DNA of 64,000 bases, from positions 1-64,000 of the forward strand of contig JAGEMR010000129.1 of assembly GCA_021030915.1 (NCBI GenBank), read 5' to 3'. This document shows positions 1 to 11,120 of the stretch, in pieces. The DNA comes from Astrothelium macrocarpum (Eukaryota > Ascomycota > Dothideomycetes > Trypetheliales > Trypetheliaceae). Every line of letters starts with the position of its first letter. Position 1 is the first letter of the stretch. Below the pieces are notes generated by a model, which made no database searches, was not told the origin of the DNA, and saw only the letters and a program-made list of their open reading frames with translations. The position numbers were made by a program, and so were the translations under genes.

Positions 1-1086
1 AAGTTCCAATGATACGGAATCGGGGCGGAGGTGTCCGCTCGCTATGAGTGTCCGCTCGCTATGCAGATACGTTATATGATCGTATAAAAAATGTCAAAAA
101 TTATAAACGTATCTTTTTTCGTATTAAATTGACCTTTTTAAATAACCTGAATTGTAAATTATATTCGAGTTTTTTTGTGAATTGAATGCACGTTGTTGTG
201 TTCAGATATTATGTGTTGAAGTAAATGGGGTAAATTTTTGGTGTTCGTATTCCACTCGCTTGTATGTTCCGCTCGCTTGTGGAATACGTTATATTTATTT
301 ATAATTTTTCGTTATAAATTAATTATATCAGATTTAATATCAATTCAATAATTTTTTATATCATTCATAATTGAATAAATTTATAAAAAGAATGATTTAT
401 CAGAAATAATATAATTTTATTATTATTTTTATATTATATAATTATTCCAAATTTTTATAAAATTGTGAATAATTTAATGAATAATAAAAAAATAAATAAT
501 TTGTAATATAATTTATTTAATAGAATTATTATGATATAAATTGTTTTTTTCGAATTATTTGAAATATATTTTTTATTTATTCATAAAAATTTTAATAAAT
601 TGATTTTATTAAATTTCAATTTATTGATTTATTTTATTAATATCATACTAAATAATATCAATAAAAAGAAGATTATATTTATTAAATAAAATTTATTGAA
701 TTTAATAATAAATATTAATTATTATTGTTATTTTTATATTTTAATTATATCAAATGATTTTAAACTGAAATTTGTATTCATTTATTATATTGAAATATTA
801 TTTATAGATATTAATTTGAATAAAAGCGTTTATATCAATGTATATTCAAATAATGAATTTTGAATATGAATCAATAATAATATATATTTTTATTTTATAT
901 TATTTCAATTTATAATAAATATTAATTGATTAAATATGATTTAGATCATTAAAAACGTAAAAAACTCGATTTATATTATATTTTTGATTATGATATTAAA
1001 ATTTATATGAATAGATTCGATGAAGAATATTTCAGAAACGATTTCGTAAAATGGATATTTATAATAAAGAACAAATATATATATAT
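1..1086. other. AT-rich RIP-type block with two transposon-like right ends
   Basis: Almost pure A/T sequence with no sustained open frame in either strand. Two short GC-containing patches (about 21-74 and 241-291) each end in ...ACGTTA followed by TA. The same bases and TA duplication end the Fot1/pogo element at 16923. Each patch also holds a tandem motif: GTGTCCGCTCGCTATG twice (31-46, 48-63) and TTCCRCTCGCTTGT twice (250-263, 267-280). They may be right termini of two more Tc1/mariner-pogo elements; no left ends were found, so the assignment is tentative. Confidence 0.4.
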
Positions 1087-1320
1087 TGTTGAGAATATAC
1101 AGTTCAGGAGGATAATATCGCTTAGGGATCCCAGTCAGGATTAACGTAAGGAGAAGAGGACTTCGTCCGCTTCTCCTCCATCATCTCATCTGTATCTATC
1201 AACTCATTAACTAACACATCAGCAAATAATACAATTGGTAATTTCTTTTACAGTAATTCTATAAACGTTATTCTGAATATTCTTATTTTCATTGTATCAT
1301 TTTAGAATCTGTATTCAATA
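1087..1320 (+). repeat. 5' LTR of the copia element
   Basis: 234 bp, starting TGTTGAGAATATAC and ending GTATTCAATA. Its outer half (about 1087-1205) keeps many G/C bases. Its inner half is strongly C-to-T/G-to-A converted compared with the right LTR. The terminal CA has become TA. Confidence 0.92.
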
Positions 1321-1334
1321 GATTATGAATCCGG
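1321..1334 (+). other. Primer-binding site (initiator tRNA-Met half-molecule type)
   Basis: GATTATGAATCCGG follows the left LTR directly. It matches, with two G-to-A changes and one C-to-T change, the complement of the anticodon stem-loop of eukaryotic initiator tRNA-Met (GGTTATGAG...). Priming by an internally cleaved initiator tRNA-Met is known for Ty1/copia elements. The match is by eye. Confidence 0.65.
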
Positions 1335-4300
1335 ATTTCGTAGAAGGCCATTCAGAATTATAATCGTATTATAATATTACGTAACGTTGTTCATTATAAA
1401 AAGATTTTTTTAATCTATTTATTCAGGAGATATAGAAATTGAAAAATATTACTGTCTTTTTCCATCCGTTATATACACGAAATTTCAAATAATTTTAACG
1501 GAAATATTATTATTTTCTGAAAATATATTTAAATCGTGAAAAAGATATATCAAATTAATCAATTCTAAAAAATTGTATTGATTGAATTTCAATTAAAAAA
1601 AACGGAATTTGAATAAAATCTCAAATATCAATGATTAAGAATTATTATCATTTTTTATTTTATTTATTTTATTTTTATAATTCGATTCGATTTCATTCAA
1701 TTATTTTATAAATGATAATATCTAAATCCGTAAGATAGAAATGATTTATAATTCTTTTAATATATTTAAATTATGAATTATGATTTCAGCAGATATTTAA
1801 ATAATTTATTAATAAATAAATATATTAAATTATCGATTTGATATCATTTTTTAAAAATATCAATTTTCTGATTTTTCAATTAATATCATTCGATTTTTCC
1901 GCCGAATTTGAAAAAAATTCCAGTATAATATTATATTAGATCGGTCAATATATATCAGTAAAAAATGATGAATATATAACAAAATATGATCAAATAAAAA
2001 AAATCTGAATAATATTCAAAAAAAAATATGAAAAAAAATTTCAAATCTTCATCAGAAATTATTAAATCTAATATATCATATATAGAATAGATGATAATAT
2101 AATAATAAAAAAAATTTGAATATATTTAAATTTTTTGTTAAAAAAAATTATTATAATTGAATCAGATTATAATATATATCTGATTCCGAAATATCGTATT
2201 TAATAATTTTTATTAATTTTATTTTCAAAATATAATTCGATATGAAATATAATTGATATATAAAATAAAATAAACGTGAATAAGATATTTCAATTATTTT
2301 ATAAAAAAAAAGATAATATAAAAATGAAAAATATAATTATATTTATTAAACGATTTTTTAATAAATAATAATTTATATAAATGATATATTTTTTTTGTGA
2401 TTAAAAAGATCATTTTATTAAAAATTATTCAGATCATGAAATGATGAAATAGATTATCAAATCAATAATTAAAATAAATAAAAATCATAAAATTATAAAA
2501 AAATAATCGTCAAATCGAAAATTATTAAATTCGAACGATTTAAAATTCCAGATCAAAAAATTGGATTTAGAATTTAAAAAATTAAAAAAAAAAAATGAAA
2601 ATAAATCGAATCAATATCATCATAAAATTTATATTATTCAAAAAATCTTTTTAATATTTTTAATTATATTTTTATCAATATATATATTTTTAAATGATGA
2701 ATATAAAATTATGGAATTCGCGTAAATTGAAAGAATAAAAAATAAATTTCTATATACTCAATGGATATTTAATTCTTACGTTTCAATTCATATAATTAAT
2801 AATAATCAATTCTTTAAAGAATTATTGATAATAATTCCAAAAAAATGGATTAAAATCGATGGAAGATATCTTTTATTTAAAAATATGAAAAACATAATTA
2901 TGAAAGATAATAAAAATAATAAAATTATTTTATATATTTTATTTATATTTAAATTTAAAATTAATTTGATTTTTGAATGAAAATTTTATTATGATTATTA
3001 TTTAATTGGTTTAATATTATTAATAATTTTTATTATTATTGATCAGAAATAAAAATCAGTTTTTATAATAAGAATCTAAGGCGAAATATATATTATATAG
3101 AATATTCTGAATTAATTATAAATGAAAATCTGTAAATATCAAAATCAATATAATGAATTGATTACGTCTATAATTAATTAAAATATTAATCAATCTTAAA
3201 TAGAATATGAAATAATTTTATATATTAATAAGAATCAAATTGAAATATTATTTTGATATCAAAGATTTGGCCATTTTGAAGATCAAATTTTATATCAATT
3301 TTATAAAATGATCATTTTAGATAAAATAATTTTTATTATAAATAAAAATGTTTTATATAAAATTTATATTCATATTAAAATTAAAAGAATACGAAAAAAA
3401 ATAATAAAAAGAAAATTATTTATTCTCGAATTAGTTTTTATAAATATCTGCGATTTTATTAAAAAAATTCGTAATAATGAATAATATTTTTTATATATTA
3501 TAAATAATTATTTTAAAAAATGTTGGATTTTTTTATTAAAAATAAAAGAGGAGATTATAAAAATTCTTTCAATTTAAAAATTAAAAATGAAATGAAAAAT
3601 AAAATTTATATTAAAATTCGTATATTTTGATAATACAAGAAAATTATTTAAAATAATCAAATAATGAAAAAAGAAATTTGGTATAAATTCTAATCTAATA
3701 GAATTATATAATTTAATATAAAATGAATCTGTTAAAAAAAATATCCAAATTTTAAAAGAAGATATGAAATTAATATTAAAAGAAATCGCTCTTTTAAACA
3801 AATTCTAATCTAAAATTTTAGAAACCGGAATATATATACGGAATCAAATAATTATTAGATCAGAAATTGATGAATAAAGAATTTTATCAGAAGAAATCTT
3901 TTATAAAATCAAATCATTAATTGATCATATTCGAATTTGAAAATATAAAATATATTTTTATATTAATCCAAAATTTCTATTTAAATGATCAGATAAATTT
4001 ATAAATAAAAAAAGATTAAAAATATTTATTGATTATAAAAATAATATTATAAAATAATATAAAATATGGATATCTGATAAAAAAATAATAATCAAAATTT
4101 CAATAAATGATATATGATTCAATGAAAATGAAAGAATCATATATAAAAATTTAAATCTTTCAATTAATATTATTTTAAATATTATTTTAATCAGAAATTT
4201 AATGAAAAAACCATCAAAATCAGAAATTCAAAAATGTATATTATTTTATATTGAAATTCCGTTATAAAAAGAGATAAATAATAAATCAATTGAAAGATTT

Positions 4301-4539
4301 TTAAAAATGAATTATAAAAAAATAATCAAAAATTCGAATCAAAATATCATGAATAAAATGATATAAAAAAAGTAGAAAATTTTCATTAATCAAAAGATCA
4401 GAAAAAATAAAAAATAAAAAGAGAATGATAATAAGAATTTAAATCAATTTTAAACGAAAATATTTCGAATTTTATTTATAATTATTATAAAAATAAAATC
4501 AAATAATTCTATCAAAATTGATTAAATATTATTTATCAT

Positions 4540-5560
4540 TGAAATCAAAAAAATTTCTGAATTTAAAATATATGATGAAATTATTAATAATCCGGAATGG
4601 GAATATATATAAAAAAATATCGTCAATAAAAAAATACAGATATTTATTATCAATAATATCTGAAAAATGATATTTCAATTAAAAGGATCAAATATCGTTA
4701 TTTTTAAATGAATATTTAAAATCAAATATAATACTGATAAATTAATTAAAAAATTTAAAATAAAATTCATTATCAAAAATTTCTTATAAAAATTCGGAAT
4801 TAATTTTGAAAAAATATTTATATCAATTATTTAATATAATATATTACGGATATTTATAATCGTAATTTATACAAAAAATTTTGAAATATATAATATAGAT
4901 ATTAATAATATCTTTATCGAATTCTTTTTAAAAAAAGATATTTATATGATAAATTTATCAGATATTTTTTTTTCATTAAAGATATATTTTCATATTCTAC
5001 GAAATTTATATGATTTGAAATAAATTATATAAAATTGAAATCAATATTATATTATAAAAATAAAAAAATTTAATTTTGAATAAAACGAAATAAATTTTTA
5101 TTTATTCATTTAATCAGAAAAAAATTTTATAATTCTGATATATATCGATGATATCATAATTATCAGAAAGAAATCAAAAAATATCCAATAATTCAAAAAT
5201 ATCTTTAATATCATATTTAAAATTAAAAATTTAGAAAAAATTCAGAAAATTTTAAAAATTCAAATAATATAAAATTGAATTAAAGGAATTTTATGATTTG
5301 ATCAAATATATTATATTTAAAATATTTTTTTAGAATTTTATATGAATAAAAATAATATCAATCCGGTTAAATCGCCTATGGATTTATATAAAAATCTTTG
5401 ATTAGCAGATTCTAAAGATAATAGAATGAATAAATAGAAATACGTCAAAAGGATCGGAAAATGGATATATCTAAAAATTCAGACCAGATCAGATATTATC
5501 TTTATATTTAAAAAATTGAATTAATATTTCAAAAATTCAACAAATTTTTATATATCGGTA
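4540..5560 (+). pseudogene. Copia reverse transcriptase / RNase H remnant
   Basis: The best-preserved part of the copia pol gene. In order it shows a PEWEY-like block before the RT palm (about 4590), LYxLK with the expected Gln codon turned into TAA (5006-5023), the catalytic Y-I-D-D motif (about 5140-5155), a KSPMD-like stretch (about 5370) and the IGxxxYL / RxDI motifs that open the RNase H region (about 5450-5500). Every longer frame is interrupted, so no functional protein can be made. Confidence 0.85.
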
Positions 5561-6193
5561 TTAAAAAAATTAAATCGATATATTCGGTCAAATAAAATTT
5601 TCAGAATTATATTTTATAAAGATCATTCAGATATTTTATTTGAATATTCTGATTCAGATTATATTATGAATAAAATAAATAGAATATCTATTTTAAAAAA
5701 CGTATTTATTTTTATTGAAGATTTAATTTTGTAAATGAATAAAAAAATAGAAATTAATAATAATATCAATAATGAAAGCGGAATATATGATAATATATAA
5801 ATATATAAAATAATTTTAATGAATTATTCAAATTTTGAAAGATATAAAATAAGAATATCTGATTGAATTTTCTTTTTTAAAATCAATTGTAAAAAAAAAT
5901 CAAAAATTTATTTTTAATTCATTCATCGGAATAATAATTAAATTTCGAAAAAATAATTAGATTATATTAATATTAATGAAGAATATATATATTCACGAAT
6001 GATTAAAATATATTGATATTATTTATTATTACGTGCGGATATTATGATGAATAAGACGGATTATTATTGAATTTATTCCCAATTCTGATATAACGGCTGA
6101 TGGATTAATTAAATCTAAAACTGATTCTAATTTTTGGATATTTATTCAATAATTCGAATTGACGGAATATTGATCTTCAGATCTGAAAAAGAG

Positions 6194-6427
6194 TGTTGAG
6201 AATATACAATTCAGAAGAATAATATCGTTTAAAAATCCTAGTCAGAATTAGTGTAAGGAGAAGAGGACTTCATCCGTTTCTTTTTCATCATCTCATTTAT
6301 ATCTATCAATTCACTAGTTAGCACATCAGCAAACAATACAGTTGGCAGTTCCTTCTACAGTAGCTCTGTGAGCGTTATCCTGAGTGTCCTTACTTCCACT
6401 GCACCATCTTAGAGCCTGTATTCAACA
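6194..6427 (+). repeat. 3' LTR of the copia element
   Basis: 234 bp, the same length as the left LTR. Here the inner half (about 6194-6310) is the A/T-converted one, while the outer half (about 6315-6427) keeps the original G/C bases and the intact terminal TTCAACA. It is followed by the TATAT target duplication. Confidence 0.93.
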
Positions 6428-7000
6428 TATATAATAATTTATGATCGTAATTTTTGATATGATTTTATTATATCTTATATCTGATAATTTATTCAATTTA
6501 TTAATTCTTTTATTCAATATTTTTATTAATAATTTTTCAATGAATATTTTAAAAATATTTTAATTTTTAAAAATAATTTAATTTTAAATAGAAATCGTGT
6601 TATTAAAAAATAAAAAATATTTTCTCATCAGATTAATTGAGATCGAAATATATTAAAATCATAAATATATGAATTATTGTTTTTTTTTTTCGAATTCATT
6701 TTTGGTTATTTTAATAGATTCCATTATTTGAACCGTTTTTTTAATATATTGATTGATAATGAATTTGATCCTTTTTATTATTATAATCATTTTAATATTT
6801 TTTTATTTATTGATCCAATTTCGTAATGGTCGATTATTTCGTGATGAAAGTGTTCGAAAGATAATGAAGAACGAGATATAAGATATTATAAACGTTCTGA
6901 ATAAAATAATTAATAAAATATCAAATTTTTACGCGTAGAAGTTTCATATTTTCCGAATTAGATAATAAGAATTAGAAATACGGATTTGCTTTGATAAATT
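6428..7000. other. AT-rich RIP-type block, no gene
   Basis: A/T-rich DNA from the copia target duplication to the edge of the GC-balanced island. Both strands are full of stops and no family could be recognised. The change to normal base composition is abrupt, at about 6990-7010. Confidence 0.6.
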
Positions 7001-7180
7001 CTCACCATCATGTAAATTTGGTGGGGATTTGTGTGTGCGGAACATTTTCGGCGAAATTATGAGCCGTTTTGAGCCACTATCCGTTATGGCCGACCGAGCG
7101 TGACCCTGTCCGTTCCTGCCCTAACACCTTCAGAGTGCGGGCTCATTTCAAATTTGTCGACATTCTTGCAAGAACCAGTA

Positions 7181-7943
7181 TCATAGTATCATAGGTAGAC
7201 CGTACGGGCGAAGATCAATAGTCTGTTCACCTATATACTTGAAACCAAATTTTTCGTAAAGCGACATCGCATCTGGTACGGTTTCTAAATATGCGGGTAC
7301 TCCTTCCTTCTTGGCCTGTTGAACACTCCAATCTATAAGCATACTCACAGCGCCACGGCGTCGATCGGGTGCCTTCGTCTTCAACGTGGTAAGTACTACA
7401 AGTGGATTCTTCTTAGATTAGTTGTCTTTGAGAGCAGAATTATAGAAAGGCAAATCACGAACGCAGCGAGCGAAAGCGACGCCAAACTTAGGTTAACTTA
7501 CCCCATTGTGGACCGTTGACGCACCATTGCGGTCTGCTGGTCAACCATTCGGCGAGAAGTGCGCGGCGGGCATCACCATTTAAGCCATAACTAGTTGGTT
7601 CTTTATTGCTTGCATCTGGCTCGGTGCCATAGAGTTCCGATGGAAGGTGATCCATTTGAAAACCCTTCTCATACCGGTGCCAGCGACTAATAGCGATGGG
7701 AGGACGACCTGGTTTGTTGACATCGATGACTTTCATAAGCCTCAACGTCGGATCATGTAGGAATATCTTTTTTTGCTGCTCAGCGCTCCACCGAGTGCGG
7801 TAGGTATTGTTTTCGGGTGTGGAGGGAGGCCAACATTGCATTACTGCAGGCGGAGACAAGTCATCGCCAGAGGCAAGATCCAAATGACTTAGTGTGTCGA
7901 AGTCTTGGATGACCACAGGCTCGAGGACCAAGTCTGACTGCAT
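7181..7943 (-). CDS. GNAT-family N-acetyltransferase
   Basis: Two exons, 7943-7502 and 7395-7181, joined over a 106-bp intron (GTAAGT...TGTAG) encode about 218 aa. Splicing joins a tryptophan-containing first half to VLTTLKTKAPDRRRGAVS, which carries the acetyl-CoA pyrophosphate loop (RRRGAVSML, residues about 158-166). The next stretch, YLETVPDAMSLYEKFGFKY, is the usual LYEKFGF end of the fold. The family transfers acetyl groups from acetyl-CoA to amines; the substrate cannot be predicted. Without splicing the frame would stop just inside the intron. The gene is head-to-head with the MFS transporter, 451 bp away, so both could share a regulatory region. It looks intact although it lies among RIP-mutated DNA. 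Confidence 0.8.
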
Positions 7944-8394
7944 TCTTCTTGCTTTTTAGCTAGAGAAGCTCTCAATCTGTATATCGCTCTTTGGTGCAAG
8001 CAAAGTACGTGAACAAAGGTCAACGACCAGCTGCTGTAACGGCGAGGGACTCTTACGCGAGTTGGTGGCGCTCTATGACGCTCCGAAATGATGGCCCACG
8101 GTCACGAGCCGTTCCGAGGGGGGCGCTTTGCCCGAGACTGCTGTAGGTCATTCACAGAAGCAACGATCGTTGCACCCAAATGGTGTTGAGCATCCAATAT
8201 CACGCGCGTCCAATGAATCGACTCCCTGGGCACATTGATTTGGTTACTATTCATAAGGTAGGACCCTGCTATCGACTAACATTACTTTTTCAATCAGGTC
8301 GGAATTCATGGACTTCTCTGTGCTATATTAAATGCTTTACCGACCATTGCTTAGCTGAAAGCTCCTGGGATCCGCCGATTTCTATCTTTCTTTC
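7944..8394. promoter_or_regulatory. Shared divergent promoter region, GNAT / MFS
   Basis: 451 bp between the two divergent start codons, with normal base composition. A small open frame (8180-8413) runs into the MFS start and has no recognisable product. No particular operator was identified. Confidence 0.35.
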
Positions 8395-9748
8395 ATGGAT
8401 TTGCAAATCATGATGAACTCTAAGGTCACAAGCGAGCCAGGAACTATCGATCACATCTCCGAGAAGACCCCGCCTCTTTCTCAGCCACCACCCGCGGGAC
8501 TGACGGCCTGGCTTCAGGTCACTGGCTCTTTTTGCCTCTTCTTCATTTTTTGGGGCATATCGAATAGCTTTGGTGTATTCCAGACTTTTTACGAGCAAAA
8601 CTTACTTCACAACAAGGCTTCGTCCTCACAGATAGCATGGATCGGATCTCTTCAGTCTTTCTTGCTCGTTTTAACGAGCATCTTCGTCGGTCCCCCTTTC
8701 GAATGGGGATTTTTCCGCCCTTTGATCCTTGCAGGCTCGGGCTTGATTGTATTTGGCATGATGATGACAAGCCTTGGTAAGGAATACTGGCAGATAATGC
8801 TAGCGCAAGGGCTTCTTGTTGGTCTAGGATTTGGATGTCTTCTAGTACCGAGCGTTGCTATCATCCCACGATACTTTTCGACAAAAAGGGCCCTCGCAGT
8901 GGGAATTGCAGCCAGCGGCTCGAGTCTCGGTAAGAGCTGTGTAATGCTGTCTCTCCATAGGATAGCCGTACTAACATTTCATAGGTGGCGTCCTCTATCC
9001 GATCATATTTCGAGTGCTACAGAGTCGGGTTAACTTTGGGTGGGCGATACGCGTTATTGCGTTCATAGCTTTGGCGGTCCTGACTATTCCACTGTTCGTC
9101 ATGAAAGTTTGCCAAAAGCCCGCTTCTATTCGACGCCTCATTGAAGCTACAGCTTGGACCGAAATGCCTTATACACTGTTTAACATCGGTCAATTCGTGG
9201 GTGTTATGGGCACATATGCGCCTTTCTACTATACTGGTCTCAACGCCTTGCAATAATTGCACGCATCAGAAAGTCTTGCTTTCTACCTGTTCTCTATGCT
9301 AAATGCTGGAAGTTTCTTTGGCCGGATTGTCCCTAACTTTCTCGCAGATAAGATAGGGCCATTCAACGTCCTGGTACCTTGTTCCCTTGCAACAGCAGTT
9401 CTTGCGTTCGGATGGATCGGTGTCGATAGTACTTCTGGTCTTGTTGTATTTTATTTCCTCTATGGATTCTTTTCTGGAGCTTTCGTCAGTCTACCATCTA
9501 GTTGTATAGTGTCTTTGAGTCCAAGCCTAGCAGTTGTGGGAACACGAGTAGGCATGAACTTCGCACTGGCTTCCTTTGGAATACTTATTGGGAATCCCAC
9601 AGCCGGGGCTATTCTTGGCTCAGGAGACATGGAAAAGTCCTGGACTGGGTTGAAAATTTGGTGTGCGACTTGTGCTTGTACTGCGACTATCTTCATGATC
9701 TCTGCCCGCATAAAAAAGACGGGCTTGAAATTGATAATTAAAGCCTAG
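8395..9748 (+). pseudogene. MFS transporter, monocarboxylate (MCT/MCH) type, with one in-frame stop
   Basis: Exons 8395-8929 and 8985-9748 flank a 55-bp intron (GTAAGA...CATAG, branch site CTAAC). They give about 432 codons covering a whole 12-helix major facilitator of the fungal monocarboxylate-permease class. TM1 is WLQVTGSFCLFFIFWGISNSFGVFQ-like (split here as WLQVTGSFCLFF / FWGISNSFGVFQ), and the inter-domain region has YPIIFRVL. A later helix pair is FYLFSMLNAGSFFGRI / PNFLADKIGPFNVL. Proteins of this class sit in the plasma membrane. The only fault is TAA at 9254-9256, midway through the C-terminal half; the frame is clean on both sides. A CpA-to-TpA change would turn CAA into this TAA. 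It may be a null allele, a sequencing error or a readthrough site. Confidence 0.75.
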
Positions 9749-10610
9749 TATGATGATGAAGTCAGGTCTGCCTGTCATGGAACGTCTCTCGGAGCCCCTG
9801 TGTCCCTGTGCCCCTGAGCGGAGCTGTCGGAGTAGCTTGGGATCGGCACGGAATTACGTAGATCCCGGTCTAGATCGACCCGGCAGGCATCTAGGCAAAT
9901 TAATTGGGACAACACAACCCGCGTTTCCCCATCAACCCCACCAAATTTACTAGTAAACAGTGGACACTTTCGGACCACCCCACTTACGCATATTCGAATT
10001 TGAATAAAATAAAAAATGAAACAATTTCATTAATTGATTAGTCTTTTATCTTATTAAAATTTGGTGGAAAGATTTTATGTATTCAAATAAACGTGTATTC
10101 GGTTTTTTATTATCAGTATTTATTTGTTGATTTCCTTCTGAATCAATTAATTCCATTCATAACGAATGGTTCTGATAAACTGATTCTGAATAAGGCAGCC
10201 ATGATGATTCATTTGAATTCGTTATTTGATAATTTGTTATATCGTCTTAATGATGCTGAAATCAGGATTATATAGATAATTTTTATACAATCTTATTTTA
10301 TATTTTTATTTAAAATTATTGATAAAATTATTTTTTGAATGATTGTCACGAATTCCATTTTCATTTTCTTCCAAAATAACAAATCTACGTAAATGTTCAG
10401 ATAAAATGATTTGATATATTTTCAAAATAGATAAATAGATTTCATTTAATATTTCTATATATCATTTTTGTATCAGATTGTCAGCTTTTTTTTGATTCCA
10501 ATATAAATACAATTCAGTTTTGAAATTCCAGTCAATAATAATCCAATAATATAAAATAATATTATTCTTTTATGATTTGAATTGTATATATTCAGATTCA
10601 TAGCGCTACC
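9749..10610. other. 3' flank of the island and AT-rich block
   Basis: 9749-9995 has normal composition and no convincing gene. It contains CCCTGTG / CCCCTGAG-type short repeats and the right inverted-repeat arm. From about 10000 the sequence is RIP-type A/T DNA. A 60-codon frame at 10093-10275 may be a decayed element ORF, but its family was not recognised. Confidence 0.4.
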
Positions 10611-11115
10611 TGTTATGATCCTAGGTATCCTTGGAGTCAAGTCTACTTGGGATCAAGGTGGCTTCTGAAATGAGTCGGTAAAGGACTGAGTTAGCAAGGA
10701 ATAATGTGATTTGATAATTCAAAATTCTACTGAAGACGTTATCAAAGACTGGTTTAGAGAATGGCTTTGAATATAACGAGGTCAAGATGGTTCTGTTACG
10801 TTTTTATATATTTCGTAATATTCCTTGGCTCATGACATGAGCCGTATGAATCAGAGATTGGATCTTTTGGCTCATGGTGTGAGCCGTATGAGTCAGAGGT
10901 TGGATCTTTTGGCTTATGGTGTGAGCCGTATGAGCCAGAGGTTGGATGGGTATATGGATATGTACACGGCCCTCTCAATGGTCATAACATTATCCCCCCC
11001 TCTTCTGGCACGTGACCTCATGTATTTATATATTATGATGACATATCCTAAGATCATCATGGCTCTCCCGTCCTATATTTCCAAATTTCGTTTTTCTTAC
11101 TCATCCGTTCATCGC
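10611..11115 (-). repeat. Possible gypsy LTR or terminal region, lightly mutated
   Basis: A 500-bp stretch with markedly higher G/C than its surroundings, starting TGTTATGATCCTAGG and containing a 42-bp tandem repeat. It lies downstream of the minus-strand gypsy pol, where a 3' LTR would be expected. With no second copy in the window, the boundaries are inference. Confidence 0.4.
10827..10945 (+). repeat. 42-bp tandem repeat, about 2.8 copies
   Basis: Units at 10827-10868, 10869-10910 and 10911-10945 (partial) differ at a few positions. Read rightwards they give a 14-residue period (SRMxQRLDLLAxGV) inside a 98-codon frame at 10825-11121. 42 is a multiple of three, so a coding origin is possible. 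The product is unknown. Confidence 0.8.
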
Positions 11116-11120
11116 GTATA

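Larger units (their letters stand above)
1087..6427 (+). mobile_element. Ty1/copia LTR retrotransposon, complete but RIP-inactivated
   Basis: Two direct 234-bp repeats (1087-1320 and 6194-6427) begin TGTTGAG and end TTCAACA (or its C-to-T form TTCAATA). Both are flanked by the 5-bp target duplication TATAT (1082-1086, 6428-6432). A primer-binding site follows the left LTR and a purine tract (6185-6193) precedes the right one. The interior of about 4.9 kb reads rightwards as a copia polyprotein broken by dozens of stops: a PEWEY block near 4590, LYxLK followed by a stop at 5006-5023, YIDDI near 5140-5155, and IGxxxYL...RxDI near 5450-5500. Reverse transcriptase upstream of a C-terminal RNase H region and a total length of 5.3 kb fit Ty1/copia. 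Stops and substitutions are G-to-A and C-to-T, as expected of RIP. Confidence 0.93.
7012..9950. other. GC-balanced gene island bounded by a 15-bp inverted repeat
   Basis: GTAAATTTGGTGGGG at 7012-7026 recurs as its exact reverse complement at 9936-9950. The repeats lie close to the two points where base composition switches to RIP-type A/T DNA. The island holds two divergent genes (GNAT, MFS). The right border continues outward through a CCACTTTCGGACCACCCC-like stretch that could be the end of a DNA transposon. Whether the island is mobile or just a spared remnant is not established. Confidence 0.4.

Noticed and set aside
3574..3801. 75-codon minus-strand frame
   Set aside because: Lies inside the RIP-mutated copia element on the wrong strand; Asn/Phe/Ile composition is that of random A/T DNA.
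10827..10945. CRISPR-like array
   Set aside because: Directly adjacent 42-bp units without unique spacers, in a eukaryotic genome.
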